Assembly (NCBI GenBank): GCA_963513935.1
Contig: OY740768.1
Span: 42,960,368-43,024,367 of the forward strand
Origin: Aphrophora alni
Lineage: Eukaryota > Arthropoda > Insecta > Hemiptera > Aphrophoridae
DNA length: 64,000 nucleotides
Direction: 5' to 3'
Shown: positions 25,454 to 38,200 of the stretch, in pieces
Position numbering within the stretch: position 1 is the stretch's first letter
Layout: every line of letters starts with the position of its first letter
Notes under the pieces: generated by a model
Told to the model about the DNA's origin: nothing
Databases searched by the model: none
Seen by the model: only the letters and a program-made list of their open reading frames with translations
Made by a program: the position numbers and the translations under genes

Positions 25454-28400
25454 TATGTTGGAAGTCACTAGGCACTTCAGCCATTTAAGACTTTTTGTGC
25501 GCTTCCTTATCTTAGACAATCCACTTTAGTTCTAAATCCTTCGTGAGTCTTAGAACTTGTGCAGCTAGGTCGTCTTCCTTTGTAGGTATGCCTGTGAGGC
25601 CGAAGAGCAAACTAGGTTAGGAAAGCATAATTGTAGATGGATAAGTTTACTATTATTACATTATTAGATGAAAAGATCCATAACTTATGAAAAGTGAGCG
25701 ATGTAAGAAGAATGGTTTTAGTGATGAAGTTGTAATATGATGACAGAAAATAAAGTGATAGATGTTATGGACAAGATAAATTAAATAAAGAACGAATATA
25801 TACATGGTTTGTAGATAGATGAACAATGGAATGATATATTCTTCTTTAAGATAATAATTATTGTTGATTTATTTTAAAAAAATATTATGTATGAGAGAAA
25901 AATATAAGTATTTAGATATATTTTAAGAATAAATATATTTGCCAGGAACATGTGTAATTATTAATATATGTAATAGGAACATGAGTACCTATTAGAAATA
26001 GAAATAATAAGATACATTTTATAATATATGGTATACTGAAAAAACTTGGATAATGCATGGTCCTCTGGAAGTGATGAATTAAAGTCAGATTCAGAATAAG
26101 TTAGAGATGAGAGAGACTGGATGTTTTCACCAAATGGATGTGAAATTAAAAATAAAATAAAATATTGAAAAAAATTATTAGATTTATAAGTTAGATTTAT
26201 TTATAGAGTTATTTGTTGTTAGAATAAAGTCGGAAAAAGCGCTGAATTTGAATTAAAAGTCAAATTGGGAAGTAAGAGGTTGAAAAAGTGATTGTGAAAG
26301 AAATGAAAGCTAGGCTTGTAATAGAAGCACAGTTTGATAAACTGGGCATTTGGAGATAACTTATTTAAAATTATCATTGATATTTGACCTTGAAAGGGTA
26401 GAGTAATTTTCTCTGAAAAATAAGAGATATAGGTGGGAAGAAGGTCGTCCATCACATGACTATAGATGTATCTATCTTAAAACACCATTAGCACCCTAAA
26501 TATCTTTTAAAATTTAACAACAAAAAATCTGATTAACCATTTCAAGTAATAAGAATTAATAGACTCTTCTGTAATATCCTTTTCGAGAAAATAAAATGAA
26601 TGAATTTAACAATCCATTCTATACATATGAACATGTTCTTTATATGTTTTTATATATTGGTGTATTACTTTATTTTTGATTGATTGTACATATGAATTTT
26701 TGATATAATTCTATATGTTGCTTTACAGGATATCATTATTTTGTAAAAGAGATAATGATGAATAAATATGGATTTTCAAAAGTTACATTTTTGGTTCTTA
26801 GTACACTTTTCTAAAGAACTCATGACCTTAAGAAAAATAAATAAAAATTGTATCTAGGTTTCATCTCCCTTACAGATGATGATGTCCAAGCAAATAAATA
26901 TTCAAGTGTAATAATTTTGAATTTTATGAATAAAGAAACTATTTCAATCATATATTATTAAATTATGTAGTAAAAGTCTTTGTAGGTAAGTTTTGATGAC
27001 GCTTGACCAATTGGTGGAAACAGTTGGAACAATAAAAAGTTGATCATTTAGATTGCTCAGACAAGTAATAACTCTACAAATATAAAACTTTATTATCGTT
27101 AAGCCTTAAAAAAATAATAATAGTCCTGTTTTATTTGTCATTAAAGAGGAAAATATTTTACCCCTTGTAAATTTATTACACATTAATAATTTTAAATGAA
27201 TGGCCACCATTAAAAAATGTACAAAATATATTTTGATTTTTGGTATACTGGTAAAAGGTAGTAAAAAGAAAATGTGTATACCAAATTTAGACAATATATT
27301 ATCAATTTCCAAAGTATAAAATTTCTTTAGAAAAAAAGAGTCAATTTTAGGTAGTAAATAATAATAAACAATATATAAGGAATATAATATATTTTTAGAG
27401 CTGTAACAGATTATTAAAATAGAAAGTTATTTTTTGCCCTTTGCATTGTTTGTATCACACATAAGTACGATTTTTCAACATAAATTATACTAGTTCAACA
27501 ATGTAATCAAATAACATTAATTTATAAATACTATGAAATCATGATTTATGTAATATTATATTTAAAAAAGTTAAATAGAATTCTTGTGTATATATACCTC
27601 CCCCCCCCATCCTTGGTACACATGTATGGTAGAGATGTATGGTAGATTTCCAGGATGTGTGGAACAAAATTTGAAATTTTTGAATATTTAAATATGTTTT
27701 AAACCAATAAAGGTTCACTCTTCGAATAGCTAGAAATTCAATGTTATATAAAAGAATATTTTGGTTAATACAATCAAAACCCTTTAGTAAATAAAAAAAG
27801 AAACTAAGAGTAAAATTTTTGTTTTCCACTGAATTCATCAGGGCTGCAGCTGTCGACTTATGAGTACAATACTCTGTTATGTTCGGGTTCATAATTAATT
27901 AAATACATATACATTTATAAGAAGTATTTATGAGTTTAATATCTAAGACACGTCTACATAGGTCGTAGTTCACTTCCATTCTGACTGTGCATAGTAACCA
28001 AGACCTGTTTCTACAATATTTACTTTAAATTAGGCCTACATAACAATTTCCTCTTTTTAAATATTCAAAATAAATCGCTAAACTAATACTCATAATAATA
28101 AAATAATATTTTACAACTTAAAATCTATCTTCTAATCTACAACTGCTTTTAACTACTCTACAACATCTTGATTTGTACCCATCAATATCTTTTAAAAACC
28201 AACTTTCTGGACTAATTTGTTGCTCTGAGTTAACATCCATATTACTTTCTCTTATTATTCTATTAGATTGATTTAATGGGCTTATTTCATTAATTAGAGG
28301 AGACTTGAAAGGACATCTTGTAGGCGACATTCTATTAACTACAGGGCTGATATGTATTCTATTACGTCTATAAGCTTTACCTTCTTTATCTACAACTAAA

Positions 28401-31400
28401 TATGATCGAGAGATTCTGCTGTTTCTTGAATTATGTTACCACTTGACCAAGTGGTAATAGGTTTTTTCTGAAAGAAAACATTTTGACCTTTACATAAACT
28501 CTGCAGTGGTTTTGAATTGCCGTCAAAATGTCTCTTCATTCTCTGTTTGTTAACAAATAGTTGTTTTCTAGTTTGTCAAGGTACGCAATTTCCTTGACAT
28601 GAGAAGTTGAGCAGGTGATTCAACATTACTTTTATCAGTGTTTCTTAAATTTAATAGCACAAGATGGATATCTTCTCCTGCATCAGCCGTTTTAATATCG
28701 ACTTCATCGTTTTTACAGTACTCTTAACGTTCCATGCCGTTTGATTGAGGAAAATGAGGATATGAAATCACATGCTCAAAATCCCAATTCTTAGAAAACA
28801 TTTTAAATTCTTTACATTTAAAATAAGAGCCCCCATCAGAATAAACTTTTATAGGTAGGTATTCCATATCTAGAGAAAAAAAAACTTTTTAGTTTAGATA
28901 TTATTGTTACATTTTTAGTATTTGAAATACTAGCCACCATATACTTGAATAATAATCTACTCCAAAATAAAAAATAAAATCACTTGGTATAGAGTGATAC
29001 TTTTAAACACTATAGTGTAAAATGTCTTCATTTAACTATAGATGATCCTGTAAACTCTTCTCCTCAATTTACATTCATGAATTAATAAATAAATCAATTA
29101 CTGAACACTATTTTTTCCATTTTAATATTGTATCTCGGATCAGCTTACACTTTTAAAATCATTAAAAGTGTGATTAGTCTATGATGTATAATGATCAAGA
29201 GTTAGTTTATTTTAAGAAACTATGTTTATATGACAGATGACAAGGAGGATTTGGTTATGCAAGAGCGGAAGTTTGAAGCAATGTGTTTCCTGGCAGTAAA
29301 CCACAGTTTTTCAGAAGTGATAAAAAATGAGTTATTCACAATTATTGGTTTCCTCTCTCCTCTAACTGCTACATGTCTTAGGTGTTTGAGGTAAAGTATA
29401 TTTTAATTATTATCAATGTTATTTATAGAAAACTTACAAAATATTAGTTATTTGGTGATGATGTTAAAGCATTGGTAGGAATTTCAAAAAAAAATTAAAA
29501 AAATTGTATGCAACTTAACAATTTAACAACACTATGATGTAAGATTTTGTACTAAGGATCCCGGTAAGGTTCAGCATTTTTACTTTTATTTAATGTAATA
29601 ATTTTGTCTGATTTCAGTAAGGTTTGTTAAATTTTTTCAATTTATTTCCTTTGTAACAACTTATAAAAAAATTTACAGCATATTTAGTATGATATATTTT
29701 TAATCCTTAAAACATAGTACAAGATGTTTGCCTTGTACCACATATGTGTTTATTTGGTAGAATTGATCATCAGAAGACTTATAGTTTGTTATTTACCATG
29801 TTAGGTGTTACTTTCATTGTCAGCAGACACAAAATACGGTAATAATTTCAAAAAATAGCGTATGAATATACTTTTTCATTTTAAATATATTTGAGCAAAT
29901 TTTTCCAAAATAAATCGTTTTTCTCATATTTTATATTTCACACTGTAAGGATTTTAGTTAAAACTTATAATAAATTTAGTTATAAGAAAAAGCTTCAATC
30001 ATCACCTTGTTTTTTAAGTCAAAAAAAAACAAAAAAAAACCAGAAGTCGGCAAAACTTCAAATTTGTTGTGTCAAATTGAATCTTAATAGATATCCAACT
30101 TCGGTTTGAATTGCCAAACCTAACCTAACCTAACCTAACCTAACCTAACCTAACCTAACCTAACCTAACCTAACCTAACCTAACCTAACCTAACCTAACC
30201 TAACCTAACCTAACCTAACCCAACTTCGGTTTGAATTGCCAAATTATTTTGGACCGAATCTTTTTCTTGAATTATAATATTTGTGTACAATTTTAAAACT
30301 GTGCTAGTCCAAGTGTATAATTTTAAAAAAAAAGAAAGACTCTATTCCAAGTCGAGGTATGTTACCATTCTTTGTTTCCTGAGAAATAAAACACCCGTTA
30401 GGCAGTTTAGGCCTACCCAATGTAGTCTGTCAACAGCTATCACTTCCTGTGCACTTCTAGAATTGTTCAAAAACTTAGATATTAGAAATATCACTAAATA
30501 TTATACACATTATTTTACATTATTGTTTTGTTCTGTGTGTTGTCATTGAAGTTGTGTAAGTCATTTTCAGAGTTAATATGAATTAAGTCTATTTTTTATA
30601 AAACCATCAAAATGATTTTCATAAGCCTGCACAACTTTTTACCAATAAAACATAGAAATAATTGAATTCTAAAATTGACACGATATTAAATTATGAGAGT
30701 GAGGAGTGAGATTCATTTAAAGAGGAAAAGATGCATATATCTTGGGAATAAATATTTATTTGATCATTCAAAGGTATAGATATTTAAACTAAAGTTGATG
30801 AACTCCTTCAATGATTATATTAACAATCATTGAAGGAGTTCAAGGGAAATTTTGAAATTTCAAGGGAAATATTGTTCAAACAATATAGGCTTAAGGAAGA
30901 AGATATATATATAAATTTCTTTTATTTCAAAACAAATTAAAAATTATTCGATTCGATCTTATTCAACTTGAAAATCTATGATTCATCTACCCCTTGTAAA
31001 AACTTTCTCACACACCCATTCACAATTAATTGATATACTAACCAAAGTAAGTTATTTCTTTCCAAACTGTTAGTTTGGTAGTTGTCAATAAAAAGTGAAA
31101 ATCAATTATATTCACCATCTATTATGGAGATTATTTTAATCAATATTTATAGATTTAAATAAGATCTAAATTCGCTTCACTTGTCATAAACTCATTTTAA
31201 CTATAGATATGAAATCATAGTAAAAAAAAAATAATAAAATTCCCTAAATAGTAATTTTTGCATATTGGTTTGGGTCATTAATCTTTATATTTCACCCAAA
31301 TTTGAATGAAATCAGTAGAGCCGATTTTGATAAATTATATGTCTTAAAAATTTCATGACCAATTTTTCAGTTTTTACCAATTACTCAAAAATCAGCATTT

Positions 31401-32125
31401 TTAGATAACAACAACCAATACTTTTTGTTTGGGAGCTATATTTTAGAAAAATCTTTGAGTTGATATTGAGAAGATTAGAATTTTGTCTTATTGCAGGTAC
31501 TCTTAAATTTGATTAAAATCCTTTATTTAAGAAAGTTTTTACATTTTCAGGAGGCTATTAGAAAACAGTGAACCATCATTGGACCCTTTCTTTTTGGATT
31601 TCCTTGCACTGAGTTCAGGGCTTATTTCAGTACTTGCAACATTTTGGGTTGAAAGCATGAACAATCTTGAAGTAGATTCATTGTTCACAGTTGAACAGCA
31701 TTTAATTACTTGTGCAAGTATTATAGATTTTTGCGTCCGTCGGTCTAGCTAGTAAGTATAATGCACATTATTATTAAAATAAATGTCTAGTATACAAACT
31801 TCATCAAATAAATTATAAAGCATACATGGCAACCAGAAACAAATATAGTGACCTCAGTAACCATTAAGAGGATATAGGTTAAATGATTGACCTATATCAG
31901 CTGTTTTCTACATCTTCTTATCTTAACAACTCTAATTGTATAATTGACATAATTGTACTTAACCCTAACCCTATTTTGGTTATGTATATTGTGTGTTTCT
32001 GAAGTTATTAGGCTACTAATTCTTTAGAAAACAAATCTATTTCAAATCTAAAACTATATTTTTTTTATTACTTGATTATATAAAAAATCATGTTTTATAA
32101 AACTATTTAATTCTTGGTAATTAAA

Positions 32126-32172
<47 letters not shown>

Positions 32173-35100
32173 AGTATTTAGGAGATAGTAGGTTTTAAAC
32201 ATTAAAAACAAGTTAATTGGCACCATTATGTATAACGATTGCTATGCATTTGAGATGGAAACTTTACTTTAAGCCTACTGTCTACATTTTAGGAAACGAT
32301 ACTGTTTTTGACCCATGCCCATTTCAAAGCAAAAAGCGTTACTACAACTATCCCATGGACTGTTGGATAGCCACCTTTGAAGAGATTAATTTAATTAATA
32401 TTACATTACCGAATTAAAGTTAATTAAATACCCACATAACACAATTACTAATTGAGACATGAGATGAAGTTACCCATTAGCTATTCACAACTTGTCTTGT
32501 TTAAATAATGAATTAACGTGTCCTTGTTGGTGATTAGGCCTTCGGAAAAATCCTGAACACCATGACCCCAATTAATTAAACAGTAATGGTATAATTTGGA
32601 AAATAGTTTGAGGCAGGCACTAACTCGAACAGTCTATAGAACAGTTTAGTAACAGTAAACAGTTCGACATTTTTTACTAAAACAGTTCACTACTGTTTAA
32701 GAAAACACTTTTCTTTATACTTTTCCTTTGTCCGTAAACTGACACGCCTGTCCTAGCGATGTGCTCATACCTTGAGAGTTTCATCCAGACTAAACCAACC
32801 GCATTCGGCGGCAACATTCCAATCCTTCTTTCTTTGTATACAAAACGTTTATACTGCACTTTTTAAATTATAAAGTTTATAATCATTCTAACTATTACTA
32901 TACATATAATAAATTTCTGCAAAACTTTTGTAATTCTTGAAAAAAAATTTTATAATTTTTTGTATATTTCAAAAAGGCTTTTCTATATAATTTTCATTTC
33001 ATTTTTTGATTCCTAACATACTTCCTCCAAAACCTTTATAGCTAACAATTTTTTCATTACACAGATAAATTCTATGCATCTTTCTGAGAAAAATGATGTC
33101 TTATAAGTTGGGTTTTGCATAATTTTTATGAATTTTTAAAATAAATGATGCCGTTATTATAGTAAGCATCTCGAGGGTGAACATGTATTAAAGCCGAAGT
33201 GCTATAGATTTTTTTTTTTAAACAAATTATTTATTTACTTATCTGTATCATAGTATTCTGTGCAATAATAGTTCATAATAATGGCAATATATGATTGAAC
33301 TTGCCATTTAGTTACAAATAATTACTACAAACTACAAAACAACATTAAGTTTGGAGGTCAAGTAATTGTTGTACTTACAAAAGGTTTCCCATTTTATAGT
33401 ATAATAGTCACCAATACTATAAATTATTTATTAGAAGATCTTTTTGTTTAATAATCCAATCATATATTTTCTAATTTCAGTTCAAAGGATTTGGTTGGTG
33501 ATGTTATACAATCTCAATTGGTGTTCACAAATCACCTTCTTCATATTTCTGAAGATGAAACAGGTTATTTAAGAGTTACTTCACCACCTCGTCATACTCA
33601 AGCGGTAAGTAAAGAATTAGTTTTGAATTTTTGTTATAATGATGTATTATTTATATTAATTTGTTAATATTTATATTTTTTTATCTAACAACATTGACAA
33701 GAAAGCATGAATTTTGCAAGGAAGAATTTTGTTGTTTGTAGCTTGTAACTTGTTGCTCGATGAAGTATCTCTATTATGCTTTATTCTATAAAAAACTCAA
33801 ATAGTAAATGCTTTGCTGACTTACTCAAATATCTTGATATAAAATATGTTTTAGACTTCCGAATATGTATATCTTTAATACATTATTTAAAAAAGTTATT
33901 ACTAACACATCACTAAACACGTAATATATAGGAAAATCTCTTTTAAACATTTGGTTCTCATTTACCAACTGATTTATTTGGGCCCTATCATCTGTTTGAA
34001 AACAAGTTTTAACCTAACGAGGACTTACGGATTTTTGGGTAGGGCATGTGGTTAACCTATCAGGTCAACCAAATGGCATTTTCAGTACAGAGGCATAGAT
34101 CCTGACAGTGTATACTTAATGAATCACTCCAAATACAATGTCAAATCAGCCAACACAATCGAAACCTGCTTGGATAATTTACCTTAACAATTAATAATTT
34201 GGGAATTGTCAATATTAACCAGAAATTATCACTAGACACATTTACATCAGTATACAAACATTAATCGTTAATCAGTATACAAACATTAATGTGCAGTTTT
34301 ACATTTAGTCACACAATTTAAAAAGATTACAAAAGCAATGGTCAAATATCGGTGTGATGTTTGTGTGCAACATACTGGCAACCAGTAGAGTGACAGGTTT
34401 TTTCAACTGTCAAAATAATTATTATTTTAGGTTATTTCTGTTTATTTGTTTTATTATTTCCATGAATATGGGTGATGCACAATGAACTTGTATAACAATA
34501 CATTTAGATTGGTATCTTTCAACTTGTTTTATCATGATGACTTTGAGAAGAAATGAGCAATACTAATAAAAGTTATCTTTTCATAGAGAAATAAGAAATG
34601 TGTTAGTGAAGTACACATTAATTAACGGGCTTAATCTCAAAACATGTCAAACTAGTGTAGGGCATAAATTTTGTTTCTGTATGAAACATACTTTTGTCAT
34701 TTATAATTATAATAAAAGTTTAGATTTTGAATGGTTAGGAGACACAGGCTTACCTTGAAAAGTGGTCTTAGTATTACACAAATAGGAAAACACAATAAAA
34801 CACTAAAGTTCTCAAATATTTTGTAAACTCTGTTCACTTCTCACTCAGTAAAGAATATAAAAAAAAGACTTTGTTGTAGTTTGGTTGTTGACGATGGAGC
34901 TATGTTTTATTATGTTTTTCCTTTGTTTACTACTAGGTAATACTAAGGATCACTTTCTAAAGTAAGCCTGTGTCTCCTATCCATACAAAATCTAAACAGA
35001 ATAGACTATGCGTCCTATTAAACTCTAACCTGATCATAATAAAGGTAATTTGTAAAATAAATATTTATTAAATCGCTAATAGCTGATTTTTTGAAAATGT

Positions 35101-35241
35101 TTGGTATTAAAATTCAGCTCTATGTTTGTATGGATTAATTCCATTTGTGATTAAAGGGTTTTATAGAGTCCTCCAATTAAATATATTTTGTAGGCTCAAT
35201 GTATCTCCATGAACTTATATGTTAAGAAACTAAGCAAATTT

Positions 35242-35298
<57 letters not shown>

Positions 35299-38200
35299 GA
35301 TTAATTATAATAAACTAAAATAATTAATAACTCAGATAAATGTTTAAAATAAAAAGTAAACATTATGTAAGTATTAAATAACCAAACAAAATGGATGAAC
35401 AAGGAGAATGTAGCTTAAGGGAAAATTCCAAAGAAATTGAGAAAAAGAGGGAAATAAAGTACAGTAAAACAAAGTTAGGCAAGCACAAGCTGGAGAGTAT
35501 GTAACATTTGAAGATGCTAAGGAAGAAAATGAATTAAATTGAGAATTAATATGTGAATATGAAAATTATAAAAAAAATAAAGGAGTAAGGATACAGAAGT
35601 AGCAAGGATTGAAACTGTAGAAATGAGGGGAGAAAGGATAGAACACCAAGGAAGCGGTAGATATTCCCTTCTACTTATTTATATTGTTAAACTATCATTT
35701 TTATATTACTTACAACAATATTAGAAATGAATGAAGAAAATAGAGTATGAAAGGATTAGAAAAAAATATAAAAGTAACAAATAAACAAATGGAAGAAAAT
35801 GTGAAAGAGACAAATAAACAATTGGTAGAAAGTGTGAAATTATTAAACAATTTGAAAAAGGAGTTGGAAAAAGGCAGAGGGATTATGGAGGAAAAGATTG
35901 ATAATAAATTAGATACGTTTAAAAAGTGTATGGAAGAGAAACAAAGACAGATGATAGAAAATTATAGTAAATTTAAGAGAGATGTAGAAGAGAAATTGGA
36001 GCAAGTTAGAGAAGAAGTGGATGAAAACAAGAAGAAGGAATTTGTAATTTAATTACGGATGTTTGGAAACACCAGGAGAATATTGAGAATTTAGATACGA
36101 AAATTGATAATAAAATGGATGCTATATGGGGAAGAAGCTGTAAACTAGAGAAGTTCCAAAGAATATTTAAAAAAATATAGGATATAGTAACCCTCAAGTT
36201 CTGTATCTATCATGTGAGAATAAGAATAATGAAAAAAATATATAAATTTAATGGAAACAGTATAAACCTACTGAAATTTTAAAACTTTAAAGCTGCACCT
36301 AGGAATGATTCAGTAGAAAAGAGAAAGAAAAGGAACTGATATACATAAAAGAAATTAGGCAAAAATAGGTGGTGGCAAACTATTAGAAGTGAAAATGAAA
36401 ATATTGAAGAATTTGAGGAGAGATTTGATGAAAAGTATTGGAGGAATGAAATACAAGAGGGAATAAAAAGTAGGATGGACTTTAAAAATATAGAATAGAG
36501 CTAACCTCTAACGAAGGAGAAAACACTAACTATACAAGCCGCCATGAATATAATTAGTTGGGCAATAATCAATAGGGAAGCAAGAGTAGCACGCTGTTGT
36601 CAATTCGAACAACATCCTGCATGAGGCTACCGACGTCTTGCAATGCTAATAGAGTTGCGTAAATAAGTAGTTTTATAATGTTTGTTCAGGTTTGTTATAA
36701 GTTACACAATAGTTTTTTATTTTAATAATATAAACATGTTCCGTGTAACAGATACATTATATGTCACTTATCATACTTAAACATGAACCTATAAAAGAAA
36801 TTTATAACAAATTTGGTTGAAAATAATAAACTTATCTCACATTGTATATGACGTTTAAGTCCTTTGGATGAATATACTGCTTTGAAATGTAATAAAATTT
36901 CATAATAATATAAATTATTAGCTTGGTTGAGAAAATTTATTAAGCACTTTTATTAACTAATAACAATGATAAAGGAACAAAGGTGAATGAAACTAACTAT
37001 AAAATCTGCACAAATCAAACAGATTACTTGACTAGGTTATCCACGGATGCACTGATGTTGTTTATCACCTTCCAGAAGCGATAAAGATGATATTTTGTAC
37101 TTTCCCATAAAGGATAGCGATAAAAACATAACATAATATAGAAGTGCTGTAAACGAAGAGGAGAACACACAGCTCAGGCATTGACTCGACAGAAAATTTC
37201 TGAATAATAAATATTTTCATATATCATTTGTTATTTTTATTTAATTCTAAAATTTGTCAATGTTAACATTAGTACTAGAAATAATTACATCTTCCTTATA
37301 ATGCTGATACATTTAAAGTGTACAAAGTGTAAAGTAGTATTTATTTACAACTTTATTAGTAATGTGACAGACGAGAGTAGCCTATACTATACATATATTT
37401 CTCCTGTAATAATATTTATAACCCAGTACAAACATTAATTTTATAATAATAAATTACCTTGTATCCTCCGTCTTGTGACTTCAGTTGATTTCTATATCAT
37501 GACATGTTTCAGTCTTAAATCCATCATCGGATATCCGTTTTATATTGTTCACTCTGAAGAACTCGTACATTAAAATGTTTACAATTATATAACACTTACA
37601 CTAACACAAAAAATAATTAAACCAATCATGTCTTTCACTAGGTATACACCCTGACATTTCCGGGGAAATACTGTTGGTATAAGCAATGAGTCCTACTGAT
37701 GTTTATCTATCTTGACCTTTGATAAGTGGTTGAGGGCTGTATTGTATAGATGATGGGAAATATTTAGTCGAAAAAAATATTGTTTTCATTGAGAAATTTG
37801 TGATGATAAGGAAGGAAAGCAGCTACGGATATATTTCTTTTTTTAAATTGTTTGTTACATTATGCTCTTTGCAACTGTGATGCAAAATGAAATGGAGTAT
37901 TTATGATTTTTCTGAGTGCCTCAAATGAACGTAACAGCAGAAAAAATGTGGTGCCAAGGGCTATAACAGCGAGGAAATGAGTTGGCAAGCTTGCTGGCTT
38001 CCTATTGGTTTCTTCAAGGTCAGGCTCTCTACAGGCTCCTTCCTCAACGGACTAGATTCGTGCCGGCTTGTATAGAGCCGACTATTTCATAGAGAGAGTG
38101 ATTATAATGACAAACCTAACACCACTACTAACTAAAGAAGAGATTGTGAAAAGGCCAGGTCGATATTTTATAAAAGGGTAAAAGTTGCAAGTAGGATACA

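Larger units (their letters stand above)
30035..31000. mobile_element. dispersed repeat family B, copy 2 (possibly hAT-like), with telomere-repeat insertion
   Basis: It aligns with 16570-17000 and 19950-20040 as described for copy 1, and is continuous except for the CCTAA tract at 30119-30220. The ends, CAGAAGTCGGCAAAACTTC and (inverted) CAAGGGGTAGATG, vaguely resemble hAT termini, with similar 8-base flanks (aaaaaaac and taaaaact). The open frames at 29891-30109 and 30283-30549 have no recognisable motif. Confidence 0.5.

Noticed and set aside
32217..32417. 66-codon frame considered as a small gene
   Set aside because: No motif and no splice or promoter support; its sequence is not conserved with any family I know.
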